Assembly (NCBI GenBank): GCA_035316885.1
Contig: DATHII010000221.1
Coordinates: forward strand, 1-33,995
DNA from: DASRTE01 sp035316885
GTDB lineage: Bacteria; Actinomycetota; Actinomycetes; Jiangellales; Jiangellaceae
Length of the DNA: 33,995 bases
Direction: 5' to 3'
Both the position numbers and the translations under genes were made by a program. Shown one piece after another: positions 1 to 6,363 of this stretch; position 1 is the first letter of the stretch; every line of letters starts with the position of its first letter. Under the pieces are notes generated by a model. It did not search any database, was not told where the DNA came from, and worked only from the letters and a program-made list of their open reading frames with translations.

Positions 1-85
1 CCGTACCCGTGTCCAATGCCTCGCCCACAACGTCCAGCACGGCCACCACCGGATGACCGACCTGGGTAAGCGAGGTGTTATCCAT
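1..85 (-). CDS. 5' end of an unidentified gene, cut by the window edge
   Basis: An open minus-strand frame begins at ATG 85 and runs off the left edge, giving 28 residues beginning MDNTSLTQVGHPVVAV. The frame stays open upstream to a stop near 206, so GTG 139 is another possible start. I favour 85 because a TATCCT hexamer (98 to 93) lies exactly 7 nt before it, the leaderless spacing seen at several other genes here. It lies downstream of the TusA-like gene on the same strand, with two DnaA boxes in the gap. I do not recognise the family; about 70 percent of third codon positions are G or C, lower than the neighbours. It could also be non-coding. Confidence 0.4.
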   Translation of the reverse strand, partial: MDNTSLTQVGHPVVAVLDVVGEALDTGT

Positions 86-92
86 ACCGCCG

Positions 93-98
93 AGGATA
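93..98 (-). promoter_or_regulatory. Candidate -10 box of the left-edge gene
   Basis: TATCCT reading leftward fits the actinobacterial TANNNT -10 motif and lies 7 nt before ATG 85, which would give a leaderless transcript. No convincing -35 element is visible. Confidence 0.35.
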
Positions 99-146
99 GA
101 AGCCGCCACCGACAATGGCGCATTCCCCGAAACCGTCACCGAAGAA

Positions 147-185
147 TGTGGATAACCACACCAGCCGATGCCCACGTGTGGACAA
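147..185 (-). promoter_or_regulatory. Pair of DnaA boxes
   Basis: On the minus strand there is TTATCCACA at 155 to 147 and TTGTCCACA at 185 to 177. The first fits the E. coli DnaA-box consensus and the second the form common in Actinobacteria. They share one orientation and are 30 bp apart, about three helical turns. A third site, TTATCCATA (78-86, plus strand), has one mismatch and overlaps the start codon of the left-edge gene. No dnaA or dnaN is nearby, so this is probably not oriC. DnaA-dependent regulation or DnaA titration is the inference. Confidence 0.55.
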
Positions 186-243
186 TCAACACCACACTTG
201 TCGATTCATTGCCGGAAACAGTCTGGGATCTGCGCCAGCGAAT

Positions 244-513
244 TCAGTGGCTGCGGCGGACCAGGTAGGACGGAGCCCCGTCGACGGGGATCCCTGCCCC
301 GGCGTACTCGTGATCACGTAAGCGGCACCATGCGGGCACGTCGGCGGCCGCCGCGGGATCGTCGGCCACCACCGCCACGGTGCTGCCGATGTCGACCTCG
401 GCGATGTGCCGCGCGAGTTCGATGACCGGTAGTGGGCAGCGCATCCCGCGACAATCGAGCACGAGGTCGGGCCTCACCCCGTCACCGTCGCCACGTCGGC
501 GCCGCTCCGTCAC
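244..513 (-). CDS. TusA-family sulfur carrier protein
   Basis: An 89-residue protein with the TusA/SirA fold signature: Cys26 lies in MRCPLP, the Cys-Pro-x-Pro motif whose cysteine carries a persulfide sulfur in known TusA proteins, near the start of the first helix. GTG 513 is chosen because it overlaps the TGA of the cysteine desulfurase as GTGA and has a G-rich Shine-Dalgarno sequence (GGGGGTGG) about 7 nt upstream. Coupling to a desulfurase suggests that it accepts sulfur from that enzyme for tRNA thiolation, molybdenum cofactor or another sulfur pathway. The acceptor cannot be named from this window. The first 15 residues are charged and look like an unstructured leader. Confidence 0.85.
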   Translation of the reverse strand: MTERRRRGDGDGVRPDLVLDCRGMRCPLPVIELARHIAEVDIGSTVAVVADDPAAAADVPAWCRLRDHEYAGAGIPVDGAPSYLVRRSH

Positions 514-1661
514 AGCCGGTCCACCCCCGCGGTCGACCGCAGCCGCTGCACCACGCCCGGCAGGACGGTCAGGAACCGGTCGACCTCTGCCGCTGTCGTC
601 GTGCGCGCGAGCGACACCCGAACGTTGCCGTGGGTGAGCACGCCCATGGCCTCGAGCACGTGGCTCGGGCGGAGCGTGCTGGCGGTGCACGACGACCCGC
701 TCGACACGGCGAACCCCTCCTTGTCGAGCTCGAGCAGCAGGGCCTCGCCGTCGACGTAGAGGCACGAGAACGTCACCAGGTGCGGCAGCCGCTCCTCCGG
801 GTGGCCGACGACCTCGACGTCGGGCACCAGATCAGGTACCTGCGCCCTGATCCGGTCGACCAACGTGGCCTGGGATGCGGCGAGCGATGCCGCCCCCTCG
901 GTGCGGGCACGCAAGGCGGCGGCCGCCGCCAGTACTCCCGGTACGTCCTCGAAGCCGGCGACCCGGCCCGATCCGCGCTCATCCTGGGGCAGCGGGGACC
1001 GCCAGCGCGTCCCGTGCCGTACCGCGAGGAAGCCGACGCCCGCTGGGCCGCCGAACTTGTGGGCACTCGCGGCGAGCAGCGTCCAGCCCGCTGGAACCGG
1101 GAGCCGACCCACGACCTGGGCTGCGTCGACCAGCAGCGGTACCCCGTGCCCTGCACAGGCGTCAGCGACGGCTGCCACCGGTTGCAGCGTGCCGACCTCG
1201 TGGTTGGCCGCCTGCAGGCAGGCCAGCGCGGTCGTGTCGCCGAGGGCGGCGGCGAACCTGTCGGCATCGACCCGTCCGTAGCGGTCGACGGGCACCTGCG
1301 TCACGTCGCCACCGGACGCCGCATGAGTGGTTGCCGCGTGCAGGACGCTCGAGTGCTCCACGGCCGACACGACGACCCGCGGGCCCACCCGGCGGCGGGC
1401 CAGAGCCGTCCCCAGCACGCCGAGGTGGACCGCCTGGGTGCCGCTCGCGGTGAACGACACCTCGTCCGGGCGTGCGCCGAGGACAGCGGCAACCACCTCG
1501 CGTGCGTTGTCGAGCAACAGCCGAGCCCGCCGGGCGGCACCGTAGAGCCGGGCGGGGTCGGCCCATCCGTCGTCGAGCGCGGCGAGCAGGACCTCGCGCG
1601 CTGCCGGATGCAGCGGCTCGGTGGAGGCGGCGTCGAGATAGCCCTCCGGGATGTCCGGCAC
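510..1661 (-). CDS. Cysteine desulfurase (NifS/IscS-like class V aminotransferase)
   Basis: A 383-residue PLP enzyme expected to convert cysteine to alanine and pass the sulfur to its own cysteine as persulfide. Visible signatures are VEHSS with His103 stacking on PLP, NHEVGT near residue 153, VDAAQ with Asp179, the SAHKFGG loop with PLP-lysine Lys202, and the catalytic loop SSGSSCT with Cys325. The length is normal for the family. The start is GTG 1661: the open frame extends much further upstream, but a TAGCGT box ends 7 nt before this GTG and homology begins at once (GYLDAAS). It is divergent from ctaC and overlaps the TusA-like gene by 4 nt, suggesting a two-gene sulfur-relay operon. It may be a specialised desulfurase rather than the general IscS or SufS. 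Confidence 0.88.
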   Translation of the reverse strand: MPDIPEGYLDAASTEPLHPAAREVLLAALDDGWADPARLYGAARRARLLLDNAREVVAAVLGARPDEVSFTASGTQAVHLGVLGTALARRRVGPRVVVSAVEHSSVLHAATTHAASGGDVTQVPVDRYGRVDADRFAAALGDTTALACLQAANHEVGTLQPVAAVADACAGHGVPLLVDAAQVVGRLPVPAGWTLLAASAHKFGGPAGVGFLAVRHGTRWRSPLPQDERGSGRVAGFEDVPGVLAAAAALRARTEGAASLAASQATLVDRIRAQVPDLVPDVEVVGHPEERLPHLVTFSCLYVDGEALLLELDKEGFAVSSGSSCTASTLRPSHVLEAMGVLTHGNVRVSLARTTTAAEVDRFLTVLPGVVQRLRSTAGVDRL

Positions 1662-1668
1662 GCCACGA

Positions 1669-1674
1669 ACGCTA
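1669..1674 (-). promoter_or_regulatory. -10 box of the cysteine desulfurase gene
   Basis: TAGCGT on the minus strand lies 7 nt before GTG 1661, so transcription would begin at or beside the start codon. A G-rich run (GGAGAGGTGG) lies upstream of the box and so would not be in such a transcript. Confidence 0.45.
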
Positions 1675-1712
1675 ATCGTCCACCTCTCCGGGTCGCGATC
1701 CGGTCCAGCCGC

Positions 1713-1718
1713 TAGTGT
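1713..1718 (+). promoter_or_regulatory. Candidate -10 box for ctaC-ctaD-ctaF
   Basis: TAGTGT fits TANNNT and would give a leader of about 75 nt before GTG 1801. The -35 region is unconvincing. Confidence 0.3.
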
Positions 1719-1800
1719 GGCCACGGCAGGAGAAGCTCGCTCTCCGCGCCTTCGCCCGGTGCCGGGCACAGGCGCGGGCAGCCGCGTGGAAGGGCGCCTC

Positions 1801-2643
1801 GTGGGTCTGTACCGCAGCGATCGCCCGGCGCGACGCAGGGTCACCACTGCGCTCGCGCTCGGCGCCGCGACGCTCCTGCTCAGTGGCTGCTCCGCCGAGA
1901 TAGTCGACCAATGGCGACGGGGCGGCTTTCCCGAGCCGGCGACCGAGCAGACCCACCTCATCGGCGACCTCTGGAACGGCACGTGGATCGCCGCGCTGGC
2001 CATCGGCGTGCTGGTGTGGGGGCTGATTCTGTGGGCCTCGTTCGCCTACCGGCGGCGCAACGACGACATTCCTCCACAGACCCGGTACAACCTGCCGATC
2101 GAGTTCCTTTACACGGTGGCGCCGCTGGCCGTCATCGGGGCGCTGTTCTATTTCACCGTCGACCACCAGAACGAGATCCTCGACACCAGCAGTGAGCCCG
2201 ATCTCACGGTCGGCGTGGTCGGTCAGCAGTGGGCATGGACGTTCAACTACCTCGACGAGAACGTCTACGAGGTCGGCACCACCACTGATCCCGCGACGCT
2301 GTACCTGCCGGTCGACCAGACGGTCCAGTTCGAGCTCGCGTCGCCCGACACCGTCCATTCGTTCTGGGTGCCGTCGTTCTACATGAAGATGGACGCAATC
2401 CCCGGCCGTACCAACGTCTTCCAGGTGACTCCGAACCGCGAGGGTAGCTTCACCGGCAAGTGCGCCGAGCTGTGCGGGGTGTACCACTCCCGGATGCTGT
2501 TCACCGTCGAGGTGGTGTCGCAGGACGAGTACGAGGACCACCTCGAGGGTCTGCGCGACGCTGACCAGACCGGTGAGGTCGAGGCGCCGCTGCGTGGCTC
2601 GTACTCCACAACGCCGCTCGACCAACCCGGGAGCGACCAGTGA
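1801..2643 (+). CDS. ctaC: Cytochrome c oxidase subunit II
   Basis: A 280-residue subunit of the aa3 oxidase that carries the CuA electron-entry site outside the membrane. A lipoprotein-type signal ends at LLLSGC with Cys30 as the predicted lipidated residue. Two membrane segments follow at about 62-83 and 101-120, then the cupredoxin domain. CuA ligands are visible: His186 (VHSFWVP), Cys221, Glu223, Cys225, His229 and Met232 (CAELCGVYHSRM). QQWAWTFNY is the aromatic patch used in electron entry. GTG 1801 is chosen over the longer frame from 1651 because GGAAGGG lies 6 nt upstream and a normal signal peptide follows at once. It overlaps ctaD by 4 nt. Confidence 0.96.
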   Translation: MGLYRSDRPARRRVTTALALGAATLLLSGCSAEIVDQWRRGGFPEPATEQTHLIGDLWNGTWIAALAIGVLVWGLILWASFAYRRRNDDIPPQTRYNLPIEFLYTVAPLAVIGALFYFTVDHQNEILDTSSEPDLTVGVVGQQWAWTFNYLDENVYEVGTTTDPATLYLPVDQTVQFELASPDTVHSFWVPSFYMKMDAIPGRTNVFQVTPNREGSFTGKCAELCGVYHSRMLFTVEVVSQDEYEDHLEGLRDADQTGEVEAPLRGSYSTTPLDQPGSDQ

Positions 2644-4364
2644 CCACCTACGTCGAGCGCACGGCCACTGTCGTCACCGAGCCGATCGTGCGCACCAGGC
2701 GCCCTGGCAGCGTGGTCGTGCGGTGGATGACATCCACCGACCACAAGGTCATCGGTTACCTCTACCTCATCACGTCGTTCGGGTTCTTCCTGTTCGCGGG
2801 CGTGATGGCGATGCTGATCCGGGCTGAGCTGTTCTCCCCGGGCAACCAGGTCGTCACCGACGAGTTCTACAACCAGCTGTTCACCATGCACGGCACGATC
2901 ATGCTGCTGCTGTTCGCGACGCCGCTGTTCATCGGCTTCGCCAACGTCGTCATGCCGCTGCAGATCGGCAGCCCGGACGTCGCGTTCCCGCGGCTGAACA
3001 TGTTCAGCTACTACCTGTTCCTGTTCGGCGGGCTTATTACGATCGCGGGTTTCATCACTCCCGGCGGTGCGGCCGACTTCGGCTGGACTGCATATGCCCC
3101 GCTCAACAACGAGGTCTACACGCCGCACGTCGGTGGCGACCTGTGGGTGATGGGGCTCGCCCTGGCCGGCTTCGGCACGATCCTCGGCGGCGTCAACTTC
3201 ATCACGACGATCATCTGCATGCGTGCGCCCGGCATGACGATGTTCCGGATGCCGATCTTCTGCTGGAACATCCTGGTCACCAGCATCCTCGTGCTGATCG
3301 CGTTCCCGCTGCTGGCCGCCGCGCTGTTCGCGCTGTTCGCCGACCGGAAGTTCGGCACCCACATCTTCGACCCGTCCGGTGGCGGTGCGGTGCTCTGGCA
3401 ACACCTGTTCTGGTTCTTTGGCCATCCCGAGGTCTACATCATCGCGTTGCCGTTCTTCGGCATCATCACCGAGATCCTGCCGGTCTTCAGCCGCAAGCCG
3501 ATCTTCGGCTACAAGAGCCTCGTCGGTGCCACGCTGGCCATCGGAGTGCTGTCGGCGGCGGTGTGGGCCCACCACATGTACGTCACCGGAGCGATCAACC
3601 TGCCGTTCTTCGCCGCCACCACGATGCTCATCGCCGTACCCACGGGGGTGAAGTTCTTCAACTGGATCGGCACGATGTGGCGCGGCTCGGTGACGTTCGA
3701 GACACCGATGCTGTGGGCAGTCGGTTTCCTACTCACATTCCTGTTCGGCGGGCTGACCGGCGTCGTCCTGGCCATGCCGCCCCTGGACTTCCAGGTGTCC
3801 GACTCGTACTTCGTCGTCGCCCACTTCCACTACGTGGTGTTCGGCACGGTCGTGTTCGCGATGTTCGCCGGCTTCTACTTCTGGTGGCCGAAGATGACCG
3901 GCCGGATGCTGGACGAGAGGCTCGGCAAGATCCATTTCTGGATGTTGTTCATCGGGTTCCACACGACGTTCCTCGTCCAGCACTGGCTCGGCGTCGAGGG
4001 CATGCCGCGGCGCTACTCCGACTACCTCCCGACGGACGGCTTCACCGTGCTCAACCAGGTGTCGACACTCGGTGCCTTCCTGCTCGGCGCCTCGACGCTG
4101 CCGTTCCTGTGGAACGTGTGGCAGGCGCGCCGGTCGCCCAAGGTGGCCGTCGACGATCCGTGGGGTTGGGGGGCGTCGCTGGAGTGGGCGACATCCTGCC
4201 CGCCGCCGCGGCACAACTTCACGTCGCTGCCGCGGATCCGCAGTGAACGGCCGGCCTTCGACCTGAAGTATCCGGAGGTCGCGGCCATCCAGCAGAAGAA
4301 GCCGCCTGACGCCGGGCTCATTCAGGAAGCGCTGGGTGCGGCGGACACTGGGGAGGGCCGGTGA
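2640..4364 (+). CDS. ctaD: Cytochrome c oxidase subunit I
   Basis: A 574-residue heme-copper oxidase subunit I with about 12 membrane segments, reducing O2 and pumping protons. Ligands are visible: His84 (FTMHG) and His397 for heme a, His395 for heme a3, and His262, His311 and His312 for CuB. Tyr266 in GHPEVY is the residue normally cross-linked to His262, and Glu264 in the same motif marks an A1-type oxidase with a D-channel. Lys338 fits the K-channel. GTG 2640 overlaps the ctaC stop as GTGA, with GGGAG 6 nt upstream. The soluble C-terminal tail (about residues 505-574) is typical of actinobacterial forms. Confidence 0.97.
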   Translation: MTTYVERTATVVTEPIVRTRRPGSVVVRWMTSTDHKVIGYLYLITSFGFFLFAGVMAMLIRAELFSPGNQVVTDEFYNQLFTMHGTIMLLLFATPLFIGFANVVMPLQIGSPDVAFPRLNMFSYYLFLFGGLITIAGFITPGGAADFGWTAYAPLNNEVYTPHVGGDLWVMGLALAGFGTILGGVNFITTIICMRAPGMTMFRMPIFCWNILVTSILVLIAFPLLAAALFALFADRKFGTHIFDPSGGGAVLWQHLFWFFGHPEVYIIALPFFGIITEILPVFSRKPIFGYKSLVGATLAIGVLSAAVWAHHMYVTGAINLPFFAATTMLIAVPTGVKFFNWIGTMWRGSVTFETPMLWAVGFLLTFLFGGLTGVVLAMPPLDFQVSDSYFVVAHFHYVVFGTVVFAMFAGFYFWWPKMTGRMLDERLGKIHFWMLFIGFHTTFLVQHWLGVEGMPRRYSDYLPTDGFTVLNQVSTLGAFLLGASTLPFLWNVWQARRSPKVAVDDPWGWGASLEWATSCPPPRHNFTSLPRIRSERPAFDLKYPEVAAIQQKKPPDAGLIQEALGAADTGEGR

Positions 4365-4756
4365 AGATCGAAGGCGTCGTGTTCACGGTCGTCGCCGTCT
4401 TCTTCCTCGTTGCGACGCCGATCTATTGGTTCATGTCCTACGACCCGACCGGCACCACCGCGCTGGTCCTCACCTTCGGCCTGGCCGCGCTCATTTCGTT
4501 CTACCTGCTCTACACCGCCCGCAAGGTGTATCCCCGGCCCGAGGACCGCTTGGACGGTGAGATCGAGGAGATGGCCGGCGAGTACGGGTTCTACAGCCCG
4601 CACTCGTGGTGGCCGCTGGCCTGCGCGGGGTCCGCCGCGTTGGTCTTCCTCGGCCTGGTGTTCGCCTGGTGGCTGTTCATCATCGGGGTCGCGATGGGAG
4701 CAGTCGCCGTGGTCGGCATGGTCTTCGAGTACTACCGGGGCGAGTTCGCCCACTGA
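4361..4756 (+). CDS. ctaF: Actinobacterial cytochrome c oxidase subunit IV
   Basis: A 131-residue membrane protein with four predicted hydrophobic segments: about 5-22, 30-47, and a closely spaced pair between 80 and 122. Between them lies a short acidic stretch containing YGFYSPHSWWP, characteristic of CtaF, the small subunit IV found in Actinobacteria next to ctaC and ctaD. It stabilises the aa3 oxidase and has no catalytic residues. GTG 4361 overlaps the ctaD stop as GTGA and has GGAGG just upstream, so all three cta genes appear translationally coupled. Confidence 0.93.
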   Translation: MKIEGVVFTVVAVFFLVATPIYWFMSYDPTGTTALVLTFGLAALISFYLLYTARKVYPRPEDRLDGEIEEMAGEYGFYSPHSWWPLACAGSAALVFLGLVFAWWLFIIGVAMGAVAVVGMVFEYYRGEFAH

Positions 4757-4792
4757 CCTGGCCACCAGGTCGTGCGACGCCGGGACACGCCG

Positions 4793-5209
4793 ATGACCAG
4801 CAACCCATGGCTGGATGACATCGGGCTGGTCACCCTTCCCGCCGGTCCCCGAGTCCGTGGCCGGCGACTGAGCGACACCCTCAGCCCAGCGGACTTCGCC
4901 CTGCTCCTGGCCGACGGACCCATGCCGACGTGGCCCCACCGGCACATCCGCTGGCCCGACTTCTGGATCCCCATGGACCGCGTCGACGCCCTCGACGCCC
5001 TCCGCGAGGCTCACCGCCGGGCACATGCCGGGGAACGGGTCGAAGTCGCCTGCCGCGGCGGCATCGGCCGCACAGGAACAGCCATAGCCGCCCTCGCCAT
5101 CCTCGACGGCCTCCCGTCGAAGCAAGCGGTCACCTGGATCCGAGCGAACTACAACCACCGCGCCGCGGAAGTCCCGTGGCAACGACTATGGCTTCGCACA
5201 GTCCACTAA
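4793..5209 (+). CDS. Protein-tyrosine-phosphatase-like protein
   Basis: A 138-residue protein with the cysteine-phosphatase loop CRGGIGRTG, giving nucleophile Cys87 and phosphate-binding Arg93 (Cx5R). The residue before the cysteine is Ala rather than the usual His of HCx5R. The rest (IPMDRVDALDALREA and the C-terminal PWQR) resembles small dual-specificity-type phosphatases found in actinomycetes. The substrate is unknown. ATG 4793 has only a weak GGGA upstream; GTG 4772 would add seven residues. It follows ctaF by 36 nt on the same strand, so read-through is possible, but a role in respiration is not implied. The neighbour on the right is convergent. Confidence 0.7.
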   Translation: MTSNPWLDDIGLVTLPAGPRVRGRRLSDTLSPADFALLLADGPMPTWPHRHIRWPDFWIPMDRVDALDALREAHRRAHAGERVEVACRGGIGRTGTAIAALAILDGLPSKQAVTWIRANYNHRAAEVPWQRLWLRTVH

Positions 5210-5295
5210 TCGACACGCACACCAGGGGCTGACACACGACACCAGGGCAGCGGGCCGGTGATGCGTGCGACCGGGCCGGTCTTGTGGCGGGCTCC

Positions 5296-6222
5296 TCAGG
5301 GCTCGGGAACCGGATTGGACAGGCACCGCGCATCGACCTCGGTGGCGCGCTGGCCGGGCTCGATCCTGGGCCCCCGGTCGCGCGCGGTGGCGAGCACGCA
5401 GCCGGCCAGGATCAGGCCGAAGCCGACGAGCGTGGCGACGCTTACCGACTCGTCGAGCACGAGGACGCCAAGCACCAGCGCCACAGCGGGGTTCAGGTAG
5501 GTGATCACCGTGGCCCTGGCCGGCCCGACCTCGGCGATCAGGCGGAAGAACACGAGGAAGGCGATGGCAGTGCACACGACCGCGAGGGCGAACACGGAGA
5601 GCCAGGCCTGCGTGGACACCGGCCCTGCAGGCCACTGCGCAGCGCCTACCGGCAGGAAGATGAGCGCGGAGACGGCCAGCGACACGGCCACGACGCCGAG
5701 GCCGGGCAGGTCGGACAGGTACCGGGCCAGGATGAGCGGGCCCGCGGCGTAGCAGAATGCGACGACCCCAAGGGCGACGACCGGGGCAACGCGTGCCGCG
5801 CCGACGTCGAAACCGACCAGGGCGGCGACTCCGGCGAAGCCGACCACCAGGCCGGCCACGCGGCGCGAGTCGAGCGGCTCGTGCCCGGTGGCCCGAACGA
5901 GAACGGCGCCCACCAGCGGCACCGCCGCGATGAGCATGCCGGTCAGCGAGCTGGACAGATCCTGCTCGGCATAGCCGATCAGCAGCCATGGGACACAGAT
6001 CTCGATGACCGTGTACGCGAGCAGCGGGCGCCAGTACCGCAGCAGCGGCCGCAACTGACCCTTGACGGCGGCGATCGGCATCAGCAAGGCAGCGGCGAGC
6101 AGCGTGCGGGCGAGCACCAGCGCGGCGGGTGAGAGCTCCTCGACCGCGACCTTGATGAGCAGGTAGGGGATGCCCCAGATCACGCCCATCACGAGGAACA
6201 ACACCCATCCGCGCCGCGACAC
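5296..6222 (-). CDS. EamA/DMT-superfamily transporter
   Basis: A 308-residue membrane protein made of two EamA repeats, with about ten hydrophobic helices and short loops. VIWGIPYLLIKVAVEE near the N-terminus and the second-repeat segment TYLNPAVALVLGVLVLDE are typical of RhaT/YdcZ-like drug/metabolite exporters. The substrate cannot be predicted. GTG 6222 is preceded by GAGGGG at 7-8 nt. A TACGCT box (6258 to 6253) lies about 30 nt upstream, so it probably has its own promoter although it follows qcrB on the same strand after 141 nt. The C-terminal 25 residues are polar and cytoplasmic. Confidence 0.88.
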   Translation of the reverse strand: MSRRGWVLFLVMGVIWGIPYLLIKVAVEELSPAALVLARTLLAAALLMPIAAVKGQLRPLLRYWRPLLAYTVIEICVPWLLIGYAEQDLSSSLTGMLIAAVPLVGAVLVRATGHEPLDSRRVAGLVVGFAGVAALVGFDVGAARVAPVVALGVVAFCYAAGPLILARYLSDLPGLGVVAVSLAVSALIFLPVGAAQWPAGPVSTQAWLSVFALAVVCTAIAFLVFFRLIAEVGPARATVITYLNPAVALVLGVLVLDESVSVATLVGFGLILAGCVLATARDRGPRIEPGQRATEVDARCLSNPVPEP

Positions 6223-6329
6223 CTGCGACCCCTCTCAGACGATGTGACCGTCAGCGTACGGACCGTCACCGACATCGCCGGGACCGGCCGAGGACTCCGC
6301 GCGTACCCGACCGGGCGCGCCGGCGCTCA

Positions 6330-6359
6330 CCGGGCGTGGGGGCCGTTCACCCGGCCCGG
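6330..6359 (-). terminator. Possible hairpin after qcrB
   Basis: CCGGGC (6330-6335) and GCCCGG (6354-6359) can pair just beyond the qcrB stop, with further partial pairing inside the loop. There is no U-tract, so terminator function is only a guess. Confidence 0.25.
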
Positions 6360-6363
6360 GCGG

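Noticed and set aside
147..185. oriC
   Set aside because: Only two perfect DnaA boxes and no dnaA, dnaN, recF or rpmH nearby; actinobacterial origins have many more boxes.
244..765. Longer TusA frame starting at 765
   Set aside because: The first 84 codons lie antisense-frame inside the cysteine desulfurase gene; GTG 513 with the GTGA overlap is the natural start.
1651..1800. Upstream extension of ctaC to 1651
   Set aside because: The first 50 codons are Arg/Gly-rich without similarity, and GTG 1801 has GGAAGGG at 6 nt and starts a proper lipoprotein signal.
5210..5295. Terminator between the convergent phosphatase and EamA genes
   Set aside because: The visible repeats (GGGCCGGT twice) are direct, not inverted, and no stable stem with a U-tract is seen.
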